The notes beneath the pieces are model-generated. The model made no database searches. It saw only the letters and a list, made by a program, of their open reading frames with translations, and was not told the DNA's origin. This document shows positions 8,262 through 16,845 of a stretch of DNA of 64,000 bases, piece after piece; positions within the stretch are counted from its first letter, which is position 1; each line of letters starts with the position of its first letter. This DNA comes from Nocardioides caeni (GTDB lineage Bacteria > Actinomycetota > Actinomycetes > Propionibacteriales > Nocardioidaceae), in contig NZ_STGW01000003.1 in NCBI RefSeq assembly GCF_004912195.1, forward strand, positions 286,145 to 350,144, read 5' to 3'. The translations under genes and the position numbers were made by a program.

Positions 8262-8443
8262 GTGCCAGTCGACCTCACAGAGCAACATCTGGGTGGTCAG
8301 GGAACCCGGTGAGAGTCCGGGACTGACGCGCAGCGGTGTGGGTGACGGGCGGAGCTCCGAGAGATCGGGCATGTCACTGGGTCCTCCGGGACCTGGGAAG
8401 ACGCTCCGCACCGGATGATCCCGAGTCCGAAGACCTGCTGGCC
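8262..8443 (+). ncRNA. Cobalamin riboswitch upstream of cobG
   Basis: The B12-box core is clear: AACCCGGTGAGAGTCCGGG at 8303-8321, then CTGACGCGCAGCGGTGTGG, GGGAAGACGC at 8396-8405, and the closing CGAGTCCGAAGACCTGCTGG. GCCAG at 8264-8268 can pair with CTGGC at 8438-8442 as P1. It occupies the 307-bp gap between nif3 and cobG. About 70 nt remain between the aptamer and the cobG ATG; no U-rich terminator is seen there, so control is probably at translation or processing. Expected effect: adenosylcobalamin represses the whole cobG-cobC operon. Confidence 0.93.
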
Positions 8444-8513
8444 CTTGCGGTGTCCACCGCGAGGTCATCCACGGGCGATCGCGAGGAGCCCCGGCCTCGA
8501 AGGACCGTCCCCG

Positions 8514-9404
8514 ATGAGCACCGCTCCCGGAATCCGTGATCGCGCCGACCGATGCCCGGGCGTCCTGCGCCCCTGGCCGGCCGAGGACGGCGGGCTGGTC
8601 CGGCTGCGGGTCCCCGGCGGACGGCTGCCGCTGCGCCGGCTGCGGGCGCTGACCACCGTCGCCCGGGAGTACGGCGACGGGCGGGTGCGTCTCACCGGCC
8701 GCGCCAACCTCCAGCTCCGCGCCATGCCGATGGTCGACGGCACGCTGGCCTCGCCCGTGGTGGCTGCCATCGAGGCCATCGGGCTGCTGCCGTCGCGGGC
8801 CCACGACCGGGTCCGCAACGTCCTCGCCTCGCCGCAGACCGGGATCGCCGGCGGTCGTGCCGACCTCACCCCGGTCGTCACGGCGCTGGACACGCTGCTG
8901 GTGACCGACCCGCGGCTCGCGGCCCTGCCGGGGCGCTTCCTCTTCACCCTCGACGACGGCCGCGGTGACCTCGCCGACCGGCACCGGGACCTCGGCCTGG
9001 TGGTGCTGGACGAGTCCTCCGCCCAGCTGCTGGTCGGGACCGGCTTCGGCCCGGTCGTGGCCCTCGGCGGGGCGGCGGCCGCGATCGGCGGACTCGCCCG
9101 CGCCTTCCTCGCCGCGCGGGGCACGGGTCCGACCGCCGCCTGGCACGTCCCCGAGCTGACCACTCCCCTCGTCCCGCCCAGCCCTGTCGCCCCCGGCGCG
9201 CGGGTCCGTTGCGACCCGCTGCCCTTCGGCCGGGTCGACGGCGGGGAGCACGTGGAGGTCGGCGAGGCCGGCATCGACACCGCCGCCGTCGACCGCTGGG
9301 AGGACCAGCTCGGCGGCCGCGATGGGAGCGGCTTCGTCGTCATCACGCCCTGGCACGGCGTCCTGCTGCCCGACTCCATCCCGACCCGTCCGGAGGACCG
9401 ATGA
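8514..9404 (+). CDS. cobG: Precorrin-3B synthase-like protein (short actinobacterial CobG)
   Basis: First gene of the riboswitch-controlled operon, 296 aa. It has the nitrite/sulfite-reductase ferredoxin-like half domain (RCPGVLRPW, then RVRLTGRANLQLRAM) and HDRVRNVLASPQTG, as in actinobacterial CobG. CobG oxidises precorrin-3A to precorrin-3B with O2. Only two cysteines (in RCPGV and VRCDPL) are present, so the four-Cys siroheme/4Fe-4S motif of the longer Pseudomonas enzyme is missing. The true oxidase may therefore differ or this form may work without the cluster. The start is the ATG at 8514; upstream in-frame starts lie inside the riboswitch expression region. Confidence 0.85.
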   Translation: MSTAPGIRDRADRCPGVLRPWPAEDGGLVRLRVPGGRLPLRRLRALTTVAREYGDGRVRLTGRANLQLRAMPMVDGTLASPVVAAIEAIGLLPSRAHDRVRNVLASPQTGIAGGRADLTPVVTALDTLLVTDPRLAALPGRFLFTLDDGRGDLADRHRDLGLVVLDESSAQLLVGTGFGPVVALGGAAAAIGGLARAFLAARGTGPTAAWHVPELTTPLVPPSPVAPGARVRCDPLPFGRVDGGEHVEVGEAGIDTAAVDRWEDQLGGRDGSGFVVITPWHGVLLPDSIPTRPEDR

Positions 9405-10081
9405 CCCCCACTGCTCCCACCGTCCCAGCCGCTCCCCCACGCCGCTACGACTACGTCGCCGACGGGCCGGCCATCTACGTCGACTCCTTCGCGACCATCC
9501 GCCGGGAGTCCGACCTCGCGCGGGTGCCCGTCGAGGCCGAGAAGGTCGCCGTGCGGATGATCCACGGCAGCGGGCAGACCGACCTCGTCGAGGACCTGGT
9601 CGTCCACCCGGACCTGGTGCGTGCCGCCCGCGGAGCGCTGGCTGCCGGAGCGCCGATCCTCTGCGACGCCCGGATGGTGGCGATGGGCATCACCGCCGGC
9701 CGGCTGCCCGCCGACAACCCCGTGCACTGCTTCCTCACCGACGAGCGGGTCCCGGCGCTGGCCAAGGCGTGGTCGACGACCCGCACCGCCGCGGCGGTGT
9801 CGCTGTGGGAGCCGCTGTTGGAGGGCGCTGTCGTCGCGATCGGCAACGCCCCGACCGCGCTCTTCCACCTCCTCGAGACGATCCTCGACGGTGGCCCGCG
9901 ACCGGCCGCGATCGTCGGCTGCCCGGTCGGATTCATCGGCGCCGCCGAGTCCAAGGACGCGCTGGCCTCCTTCGCCAACGACCACGGCATCGACATTCCG
10001 TTCGTCACCGTGCGCGGTCGCCGCGGCGGATCCGCGATGGCCTCCTCCGCGATCAACGCGCTGGCCCAGGAAGAGGAGTGA
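9401..10081 (+). CDS. cobH: Precorrin-8X methylmutase
   Basis: CobH (226 aa) moves the C11 methyl group to C12, converting precorrin-8X to hydrogenobyrinic acid. The catalytic histidine lies in VRMIHGSGQTD (His55). Other family motifs are DARMVAMGI, IGNAPTALFHLLE and IVGCPVGFIGAAESK. The ATG overlaps the cobG stop (ATGA). Length and motifs are normal, and the neighbours are all steps of the same corrin-ring pathway. Confidence 0.96.
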   Translation: MTPTAPTVPAAPPRRYDYVADGPAIYVDSFATIRRESDLARVPVEAEKVAVRMIHGSGQTDLVEDLVVHPDLVRAARGALAAGAPILCDARMVAMGITAGRLPADNPVHCFLTDERVPALAKAWSTTRTAAAVSLWEPLLEGAVVAIGNAPTALFHLLETILDGGPRPAAIVGCPVGFIGAAESKDALASFANDHGIDIPFVTVRGRRGGSAMASSAINALAQEEE

Positions 10082-10086
10082 GGCCG

Positions 10087-11682
10087 GTGACTGGGCGCTT
10101 CCACGTCGTCGGGATCGGGCCCGGCGACCCCGAGCTGATCACCCGCAAGGCCGAGCGGCTGATCGGCGCCGCGGCCGTCGTCGCCTTCCACGCCGGCGTC
10201 CGCAAGGAGTCGCACGCCCGCCGGATCGCCGCCCACCTGATCCCGGTCGATGCCGTCGAGGAGGAGCTGCGCTATCCGGTGACCACCGGGACCACCGACC
10301 ACCCGGGCGGCTACGTCGGCGCCATGGCCGACTTCTATGACGAGTGCGAGGCGCGGCTGGCCGCCCACCTCGACGCGGGTCGTGACGTCGTACTTCTGGC
10401 AGAGGGGGACCCGCTCTTCTACGGGTCCTCGATGTATCTCCTCGACCGCTTCCGTGACCGTTTCGGCGTCGAGGTCGTCCCCGGTGTCCCGGCCTTCGCC
10501 GCTGCCACCGCGACGATCCCGGCCCCGCTCGTGCGGCAGACCGACGTGCTCACCGTCCTTCCCGGCACGCTGCCCGAGCCGGAGCTCGCCCGCCGCCTCG
10601 CCGACACCGACGGTGCGGTGATCATGAAGCTGGGCCGCACCTTCCCCGCCGTCCGCTCGGCCCTGGAGCAGGCCGGGCGGCTGGAGGGCGCGATGTACGT
10701 CGAGCGCGCCTCCCAGCCCGAGGAGCGATGGCTGCCCGTGGCCGAGGTCGAGGCGGACTCGGTGCCCTACTTCTCCCTGATCGTGGTCCCCGGCGACTCC
10801 GCGCGCCGCTCGGTGGTCGAGGAGGCCGCCCGCGGCCGTCTCGAGACCTCTGGCCTCGACGCAACCACCGGACCGGCACAGTCCCGGGACCGTCCCGCCA
10901 CGTCTCGTGACGGTCGCGGGGCGACCTCCTCGACGACCTCGGTGGCGGAGCTGCTGGTGGTCGGCCTCGGCCCCGGCCCCGACGGCTGGCTCACCCCCGA
11001 GGCGTCCACGGCCCTGGCCGAGGTCGAGCACGTGGTCGGCTATGCGCCGTACGTCAACCGCGTGCCGCAGCGTCCCGGCCTCCAGCGGCACGCGTCGGGC
11101 AACACGGTCGAGGTCGACCGGGCGCGTCTGGCACTCGATCTCGCCCTGCGCGGCGAGCGGGTCGCGGTCGTCTCCGGCGGCGACGCCGGGGTCTTCGGCA
11201 TGGCGGCCGCGGTGTTCGAGGCCGCCGCCGACCCCGCACACCCCGAGCACGCGACGGTGCCGGTCCGCGTGCTGCCCGGGGTGAGCGCGGTGCAGGCCGT
11301 GGCCGCCCGCGCGGGCGCCCCGATCGGCGCGGACTTCGCGGTGCTGAGCCTCTCGGACCGGCTCAAGCCGTGGTCGGTCGTGGAGCGACGTCTACGGGCG
11401 ATCGCCGAGGCCGACCTGGTGCTGGGGATCTACAACCCTGCCTCCCGATCGCGGCGCGAGCAGGTGGTCGAGACCCAGAAGATCCTGCTGGAGCACCGCT
11501 CCCCCGACACCGTCGTCGTGGTCGGTCGCGACGTGGGCCGTGCCGAGGAGTCGCTGACCGTCACGACGCTCGGAGGGCTCGACACCGACAGCATCGACAT
11601 GTTGTGCCTGCTGATCGTCGGCGCCTCCTCCACCCGGGTGGAGCCGAACGGCACGGTCTGGACGCCACGATGGGTGGACTGA
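10087..11682 (+). CDS. cobIJ: Fused precorrin-2 C20- / precorrin-3B C17-methyltransferase
   Basis: Two SAM-dependent tetrapyrrole methylases in one chain of 531 aa. CobI is at residues 1-240 (GIGPGDPELIT, LAEGDPLFYGS, VVPGVPAFAA). CobJ is at about 285-531 (GLGPGPDGWLT, VSGGDAGVFGM, VLPGVSAVQA, IYNPASRSRR). CobI methylates C20 of precorrin-2; CobJ methylates C17 with ring contraction. The linker, about residues 243-284, is encoded entirely by a 124-bp palindromic repeat that also occurs in frame in cobN. The start used is GTG 10087, with GAAGAGGAG upstream; GTG 10078, overlapping the cobH stop, is possible. Confidence 0.95.
   Translation: MTGRFHVVGIGPGDPELITRKAERLIGAAAVVAFHAGVRKESHARRIAAHLIPVDAVEEELRYPVTTGTTDHPGGYVGAMADFYDECEARLAAHLDAGRDVVLLAEGDPLFYGSSMYLLDRFRDRFGVEVVPGVPAFAAATATIPAPLVRQTDVLTVLPGTLPEPELARRLADTDGAVIMKLGRTFPAVRSALEQAGRLEGAMYVERASQPEERWLPVAEVEADSVPYFSLIVVPGDSARRSVVEEAARGRLETSGLDATTGPAQSRDRPATSRDGRGATSSTTSVAELLVVGLGPGPDGWLTPEASTALAEVEHVVGYAPYVNRVPQRPGLQRHASGNTVEVDRARLALDLALRGERVAVVSGGDAGVFGMAAAVFEAAADPAHPEHATVPVRVLPGVSAVQAVAARAGAPIGADFAVLSLSDRLKPWSVVERRLRAIAEADLVLGIYNPASRSRREQVVETQKILLEHRSPDTVVVVGRDVGRAEESLTVTTLGGLDTDSIDMLCLLIVGASSTRVEPNGTVWTPRWVD
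10815..10938. repeat. 124-bp composite inverted-repeat element inserted in frame in cobIJ
   Basis: The left unit, GGTCGAGGAGGCCGCCCGCG to GAGACC (10815-10848), and the right unit, CGTCTCGTGACGGTCGCGGG to CGACGACC (10901-10938), are the same palindromic repeat in opposite orientation. A less conserved 52-bp middle separates them. The same 124-bp layout is found in cobN at 31439-31562. Both are read in the same frame: VEEAARGRLETSG...SRDGRGATSSTT here and VEVAARGRHETSG...SRDGRGATSSTT in CobN. Here it forms the CobI-CobJ linker. Confidence 0.9.
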
Positions 11683-12887
11683 CGATCACCGTCGTCGGCA
11701 TCGGCGCCGACGGCCACCTTCCTCCCGGCGCGGCCGCGCTGGTCGCCGAGGCGGAGGTGCTGCTCGGCGGCGAGCGCCACCTCGCCCTGGTCCCCGAGGT
11801 CCCGGGCCAGGAGCGGCACGCGTGGCCACGCCCGATGTCCACGCTCGCCACCTTCCTCGGCGATCACGAGGGACGTCGGATCGTGGCGCTGGGCTCCGGC
11901 GACCCGCTGGTCTCCGGGATCGGTACGACGCTGATCCGGCTCCTCGGGGACGCCGCGGTGACCGTCGTCCCAGCGGTGTCATCGGTAGCACTCGCCCGGG
12001 CCAGGATGGGCTGGTCGGCCGAGGAGTCCGAGGTCGTCACGCTGGTCGGGAGGGATCCTGCGGCGCTGCGCCGCGAGCTGGTGGCCGGGGCGCGCCTGCT
12101 GGTGCTGTCCTCGGACGAGACGACCCCGATGACGGTCGCCGGGCTCCTCGACTCCGAGGGCTTCGACGACACGAGGATGACCGTGCTCGGCGACCTCGGC
12201 TCGGCCGACGAATTCCGCCACGAGAGCATCCCGACCGACGTCGGCGCGTGGTCCGGCCCGCTGCCCCGCCTCAACGTGATCGCCATCGAGGTGCCCGCCA
12301 CGGAGGAGGACACCAACACCTGGGCGACCGGCGTCGACGACGACCTGTTCGAGCACGACGGCCAGCTCACCAAGCGCGACGTCCGTGCCAGCGCCCTGTC
12401 CCGGCTGCAGCCGCGACCCGGCCAGCTGCTGTGGGACGTCGGCGCCGGCGCCGGATCGGTGGGCATCGAGTGGCTGCGCGCGCACCGTCGTACGAACGCC
12501 GTCGCGGTCGAGGCCGATACGGAGCGGGCCGCGCGGATCCAGCGCAATGCGGCCGCCCTCGGTGTCCCGCGGCTGTGGGTCGTCGAGGGGCGAGCGCCCG
12601 AGGCGCTGGCCGACCTGCCCCAGCCGCACGCTGTCTTCGTCGGCGGCGGCGCCACCGCTCCGGGGCTGCTGGACCTCTGCCGCGATCGGCTCGCGCCCGG
12701 CGGCCGGCTGGTCGTGCACGGCGTGACCCTGGAGACCGAGCAGCTGCTCCTCACCGCCTTCCGCGAGCACGGCGGCGAGCTCACCCGACTCTCGGTCGAG
12801 CACGTGACCCCGCTGGGCGGCCGGTTCACCGGATGGACGCCGGCGCGCGCGGTCACCCAGTGGGCCTGGCGAAAGGAACTCTCGTGA
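11670..12887 (+). CDS. cobL: Precorrin-6Y C5,15-methyltransferase (decarboxylating), CbiE-CbiT fusion
   Basis: CobL (405 aa) adds methyls at C5 and C15 of precorrin-6B and decarboxylates the C12 acetate, giving precorrin-8X. The N-terminal CbiE half (about 1-200) has VVGIGADGHLPP and ALGSGDPLVSGIGT. The C-terminal CbiT half (about 220-405) has the Rossmann SAM motif WDVGAGAGSVGIEW. The ATG lies 13 bp inside the cobIJ 3' end, so the genes are coupled. Complete and of normal length. Confidence 0.96.
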   Translation: MGGLTITVVGIGADGHLPPGAAALVAEAEVLLGGERHLALVPEVPGQERHAWPRPMSTLATFLGDHEGRRIVALGSGDPLVSGIGTTLIRLLGDAAVTVVPAVSSVALARARMGWSAEESEVVTLVGRDPAALRRELVAGARLLVLSSDETTPMTVAGLLDSEGFDDTRMTVLGDLGSADEFRHESIPTDVGAWSGPLPRLNVIAIEVPATEEDTNTWATGVDDDLFEHDGQLTKRDVRASALSRLQPRPGQLLWDVGAGAGSVGIEWLRAHRRTNAVAVEADTERAARIQRNAAALGVPRLWVVEGRAPEALADLPQPHAVFVGGGATAPGLLDLCRDRLAPGGRLVVHGVTLETEQLLLTAFREHGGELTRLSVEHVTPLGGRFTGWTPARAVTQWAWRKELS

Positions 12888-13651
12888 CCGTGCACTTCGT
12901 GGGCGCCGGTCCCGGCGCCGCCGACCTGATCACGCTGCGCGCCGCCTCCCTGCTGAGCGCCGCCGACGTGGTGCTCTATCCGGGCACCTACATCGACGAG
13001 CAGGTGCTGTCGCACTGCCGCGAGCGCGCCGACCTGGTCGACACCCAGGAGCTGGACCTCGACCGGATCACCGCCGTCATGGTCGAGGCGGACGCGGCCG
13101 GGCGCGACGTCGTCCGGCTGACGTCCGGCGATCCCTCGCTCTACTCCGCGCTGCACGAGCAGACCCGCCGGCTCGACGCGGCCGGCGTCACGTGGGACGT
13201 CACCCCCGGCGTACCCGCCTATGCCGCCGCCGCCGCGATCGTCGGCCGCGAGCTGACCGTGCCCCTAGTGGCGCAGTCGGTCGTGCTGACCCGCACCCAG
13301 GCCCGGTCCACAGCGATGCCCGATCGGGAGTCGCTCGCGGCCTTCGCCGGGACCGGCGCAACGCTGGTGCTGCACCTCGCGATCACCCGGACCCGTGAGC
13401 TGATGGACGAGCTCGCGCCGCACTACGGCGACGACTGCCCCGTCGCGGTGGTCTCCCGAGCGAGTCAGGCCGAGGAGTTGGTGCTGCACGGCACCGTCGC
13501 CACCATCGCCGGGCTCGTCGAGGAGGCCGGTCTGCGCCAGGCCGCCGTGATCCTCGTCGGCGCGGCGCTCGCCCCTGACCACCAGCGGTCGGACGCCGAG
13601 TCCTACCTCTACTCCCCCGAACGCATCGCCCGGAAGGAGCGCCTCCGATGA
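12884..13651 (+). CDS. cobM: Precorrin-4 C11-methyltransferase
   Basis: CobM (255 aa) methylates C11 of precorrin-4 to precorrin-5. Typical motifs are HFVGAGPGAADLITLRA, VLYPGTYI, RLTSGDPSLYSA, TPGVPAYAAAAA and the LHLAI strand. GTG at 12884 overlaps the cobL TGA by 4 nt; GAAAGGA lies about 10 nt upstream as ribosome-binding site. Its own stop overlaps the chelatase ATG. Confidence 0.96.
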   Translation: MTVHFVGAGPGAADLITLRAASLLSAADVVLYPGTYIDEQVLSHCRERADLVDTQELDLDRITAVMVEADAAGRDVVRLTSGDPSLYSALHEQTRRLDAAGVTWDVTPGVPAYAAAAAIVGRELTVPLVAQSVVLTRTQARSTAMPDRESLAAFAGTGATLVLHLAITRTRELMDELAPHYGDDCPVAVVSRASQAEELVLHGTVATIAGLVEEAGLRQAAVILVGAALAPDHQRSDAESYLYSPERIARKERLR

Positions 13652-15606
13652 CCCAGCCCGCCGAGAACCAGCACTTCCCGTTCAGCGCCGTGGTGGGCGC
13701 CGACGGTCCGGACGGACCGGACCCCATGGCCCTCGCCCTCATCCTCACCACGATCGCGCCCGAGGTCGGCGGCGTGCTGGTGCGCGGCGAGAAGGGCACG
13801 GCCAAGTCGACGATCGTGCGCGCGCTCGCCGCCGTGCTGCCGCCGGTCGACGACCACCCGGTGCCGCTGGTCGAGCTGCCGATCGGCGCGACCGAGGACC
13901 GGGTCACCGGCTCGATCAACCTCGAGAGCGCGCTGGCCGAGGGCAAGGCGGAGTACGAGCCCGGGCTGCTCGCGAAGGCCCACCGCGGGATCCTCTACGT
14001 CGACGAGGTCAACCTGCTGCACGACCACCTGGTCGACCTGCTGCTCGACGCCGCCGCCATGGGTCGCGCGACCGTCGAGCGCGACGGCGTCTCGATGACC
14101 CACGAGGCCCGGTTCGTGCTCGTCGGCACGATGAACCCCGAGGAGGGCGAGCTCCGCCCGCAGCTGCTCGACCGGTTCGGGCTCACCGTCGAGGTCGCGG
14201 CCCCGCGGGACCCTGCGCTGCGTGCCGAGGTCGTGCGCCGCCGGATGGCGTACGACGCCGATCCGGCCGCCTTCGCCGCCACCTACACCGCCGCGGAGGC
14301 AGCCCTCCGGTCCCGGATCGCATCGGCCCGCGACCTGGCGGGCGCGGTCCACCTCACCGACGCCGGACTGTTGAAGATCGCCGAGGTCTGCGCGGCGTTC
14401 GACGTCGACGGCCTGCGGGCCGACATCGTCACCGCACGCACCGCCGTCGCCCACGCCGCCTGGTCCGGCCGCTCGCAGGTCACCCTCGCCGACATCCGGG
14501 TCGCGGCCCGGCTCGCCCTGCCGCACCGGCGGCGACGCAAGCCGTTCGACGCCCCCGGGCTCGACGACGACCTGCTCGACCAGGTGCTCGGCGACGACGA
14601 CCTGCCGCCGGACCCGGATCCCGAGCCCGACGGACCCGAGCCGGAGCCCCCGGGGACCGCCCCCGACGGTGGCGACGCTGCTCATGATGCTGACGGGGAG
14701 CCGATCGACGCGCCCGCCTCCGACGCCACCGCTCAGGACGCCCCGCAACCCTCGGGCGGATCCGGCGAGGGCAGCGCGCCGAGCCAGGTCGCGGCCACGG
14801 GGTCGGCGTACCGGACCCGGCTGCTGACCGTGCGCGGCATCGGGACGGGCACCGCCGGCCGACGCAGCCGCGCCCGCACCAGCAACGGCCGGCGGATCGG
14901 TGCCACCACCCCCGATCGACAGGGCGGCCGTGGAGGCGCGATCCACCTCACCGAGACCATCCGTGCCGCCGCGCGACACCAGCTCGCCCGGGGCCGGACC
15001 GAGGGCCGGCTGCTGCTCCACCCCACCGACCTGCGGGTCGCCGTCCGTGAGGGCCGGGAGTCCAACCTCGTGCTCTTCTGCGTCGACGCGTCCGGCTCGA
15101 TGGCCGCACGCAAGCGGATGGAGCAGGTGAAGACCGCCGTCCTGAGCCTGCTCCTGGACGCCTACCAGCGCCGCGACAAGGTCGGACTGGTCACCTTCCG
15201 CGGCGCCTCCGCGGAGGTCGCGCTGCCGCCGACCCACTCCGTCGACGCCGCCGCACAGCGCCTCGAGGAGCTGCCCGCCGGCGGCCGCACGCCGCTCGCC
15301 GAGGGGCTGCTGGAGGCCGCCCACCTGCTGTCCGTGGAGCAGACCCGCGACCCGCAGCGCCGTCCACTGCTCGTCGTCGTGACCGACGGTCGGGCGACGT
15401 CGGGCGCCGACGCGATCGCGCGCTCACGGGCCGCAGCCGACCTCCTCGCCGCCGCCGGCATCACGTCGGTCGTCGTCGACTGTGAGGCGGGGCCGATGCG
15501 GATGGGTCTGGCCGCGACGCTGGCCGAGCACCTCGGCGCCGAGCACGTCCCGATCGGCGAGGTGAGCGCCGAGGCGCTCGTCGACGCCGCCCGGCGCGCA
15601 GCATGA
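13648..15606 (+). CDS. Fused ChlI-ChlD-type AAA+/VWA cobaltochelatase subunit
   Basis: A 652-residue fusion. The AAA+ ATPase domain (about 10-320) has Walker A GEKGTAKST at 47-55, Walker B ILYVDEVNLL and arginine-finger region RPQLLDRFGL. A Pro/Asp-rich linker (about 320-385) follows. The C-terminal VWA domain has the MIDAS motif DASGSM starting at residue 480. It resembles magnesium-chelatase I and D subunits. In Actinobacteria that lack the Pseudomonas-type chelatase CobS/CobT pair, this protein is the proposed ATPase partner of CobN for cobalt insertion. Position inside the riboswitch operon supports that role. ATG overlaps the cobM stop. Confidence 0.9.
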   Translation: MTQPAENQHFPFSAVVGADGPDGPDPMALALILTTIAPEVGGVLVRGEKGTAKSTIVRALAAVLPPVDDHPVPLVELPIGATEDRVTGSINLESALAEGKAEYEPGLLAKAHRGILYVDEVNLLHDHLVDLLLDAAAMGRATVERDGVSMTHEARFVLVGTMNPEEGELRPQLLDRFGLTVEVAAPRDPALRAEVVRRRMAYDADPAAFAATYTAAEAALRSRIASARDLAGAVHLTDAGLLKIAEVCAAFDVDGLRADIVTARTAVAHAAWSGRSQVTLADIRVAARLALPHRRRRKPFDAPGLDDDLLDQVLGDDDLPPDPDPEPDGPEPEPPGTAPDGGDAAHDADGEPIDAPASDATAQDAPQPSGGSGEGSAPSQVAATGSAYRTRLLTVRGIGTGTAGRRSRARTSNGRRIGATTPDRQGGRGGAIHLTETIRAAARHQLARGRTEGRLLLHPTDLRVAVREGRESNLVLFCVDASGSMAARKRMEQVKTAVLSLLLDAYQRRDKVGLVTFRGASAEVALPPTHSVDAAAQRLEELPAGGRTPLAEGLLEAAHLLSVEQTRDPQRRPLLVVVTDGRATSGADAIARSRAAADLLAAAGITSVVVDCEAGPMRMGLAATLAEHLGAEHVPIGEVSAEALVDAARRAA

Positions 15607-16256
15607 GCGCCCTCACCACCGCCCTGTACGACGTCATCGAGCGCCGCCGCGACGTCCGGGCCGAGTTCACCGGATCCCCCGTGGCCGACGACGTGCTGAT
15701 GCGGGTCCTCGGCGCCGCCCACCGCGCCCCGAGCGTCGGGCTGAGTCAGCCGTGGGACTTCGTGGTCGTGCGCGACACCGCCACCCGTCGTGTCTTCCGC
15801 GACCATGTCGCGCACGAGCGCGACACCTTCGCCGCGAGCCTGCCGCCCGAGCGCCGCAGCACCTTCGACCGGATCAAGGTCGAGGGCATCTGCGAGTCAT
15901 CGCTGGGGATCGTCGTGACGCACAGTCAGTCGCGGGGAGGCCAGCACGTGCTCGGCCGCCACGCGATCGCCGACGCCGGGCTCTACTCCACCGTGCTCGC
16001 GATCCAGAACCTCTGGCTCGCCGCGACCGCCGAGGGCCTCGGCCTGGGCTGGGTGTCCTTCTATCGCGAGGACTTCCTGCAGGGCCTGCTCGGCATCCCC
16101 GACGACGTGCGCCCGGTCGCGTGGCTCTGCCTCGGCACTGTCAGCCACCTGGCGACCGTTCCCGACCTGGAGCGCCACGGCTGGCGCTCGCGCCGGCCAC
16201 TCGCCGACGCCATCCACCACGACACCTGGCAGATGAAGGAGAGGAACCGTGCCTGA
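15603..16256 (+). CDS. bluB: 5,6-dimethylbenzimidazole synthase
   Basis: BluB (217 aa), a flavin-destructase of the nitroreductase fold, makes 5,6-dimethylbenzimidazole from FMNH2 with O2. Motifs: ERRRDVRAEF at the N-terminus (FMN phosphate contacts), APSVGLSQPWDF, and GLGLGWVSFY with the IPDDVRPVAWLCLG strand. ATG overlaps the chelatase stop (ATGA). Its presence, with cobT, means the cell makes true cobalamin with its own lower ligand. Confidence 0.96.
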   Translation: MSALTTALYDVIERRRDVRAEFTGSPVADDVLMRVLGAAHRAPSVGLSQPWDFVVVRDTATRRVFRDHVAHERDTFAASLPPERRSTFDRIKVEGICESSLGIVVTHSQSRGGQHVLGRHAIADAGLYSTVLAIQNLWLAATAEGLGLGWVSFYREDFLQGLLGIPDDVRPVAWLCLGTVSHLATVPDLERHGWRSRRPLADAIHHDTWQMKERNRA

Positions 16257-16845
16257 GGGCCAGCCGCTCGTCGTACCGAACGACGGACTGACCACCCGCC
16301 AGCGCCGCAACCGGCCGCTGGTGATGGTGCACACCGGTGACGGCAAGGGGAAGTCGACCGCGGCCTTCGGGCTGGCGCTGCGCGGCTGGAACCAGGGCTG
16401 GGACATCGGGGTGTTCCAGTTCGTGAAGTCGGCGAAGTGGCGCCTGGGCGAGCAGACCGCCTTCGAGAAGCTGCCCCCCGGAAATGGCACCGTCGAGTGG
16501 CACAAGATGGGCTCGGGCTGGTCCTGGTCACGCAAGGCCGGGTCGGAGGAGGACCACGCCGCCGACGCCGCCGAGGGCTGGGCCGAGATCAAGCGCCGCA
16601 TCGCGGCCGAGCAGCACGACCTCTACCTGCTCGACGAGTTCACCTACCCGATCAACTGGGGATGGGTGGACATCGACGACGTCGTGGAGACCCTCGCCCA
16701 TCGGCCGGGCCACCAGCACGTAGTGATCACGGGCCGCCGCGCCGACCCGAAGCTGGTCGAGATCGCCGACCTGGTCACCGAGATGACCAAGGTCAAGCAC
16801 CCGATGGACGCCGGCCAGAAGGGCCAGAAAGGCATCGAGTGGTGA
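16249..16845 (+). CDS. cobO: Cob(I)yrinic acid a,c-diamide adenosyltransferase
   Basis: CobO/CobA-type adenosyltransferase (198 aa) attaches the 5'-deoxyadenosyl group to cobalt. The P-loop VHTGDGKGKST is at residues 28-37, with QFVKSAKWRLGE, then DEFTYPINWGW and HVVITGRRADPKL. GTG 16249, with AGGAGAGGAA just upstream, overlaps the bluB stop by 8 nt. Its stop overlaps the cobB GTG. Confidence 0.95.
   Translation: MPEGQPLVVPNDGLTTRQRRNRPLVMVHTGDGKGKSTAAFGLALRGWNQGWDIGVFQFVKSAKWRLGEQTAFEKLPPGNGTVEWHKMGSGWSWSRKAGSEEDHAADAAEGWAEIKRRIAAEQHDLYLLDEFTYPINWGWVDIDDVVETLAHRPGHQHVVITGRRADPKLVEIADLVTEMTKVKHPMDAGQKGQKGIEW

Noticed and set aside
8415..8513. N-terminally extended CobG
   Set aside because: The extra codons lie in the riboswitch 3' part and expression region, have no ribosome-binding site, and do not match the family start.
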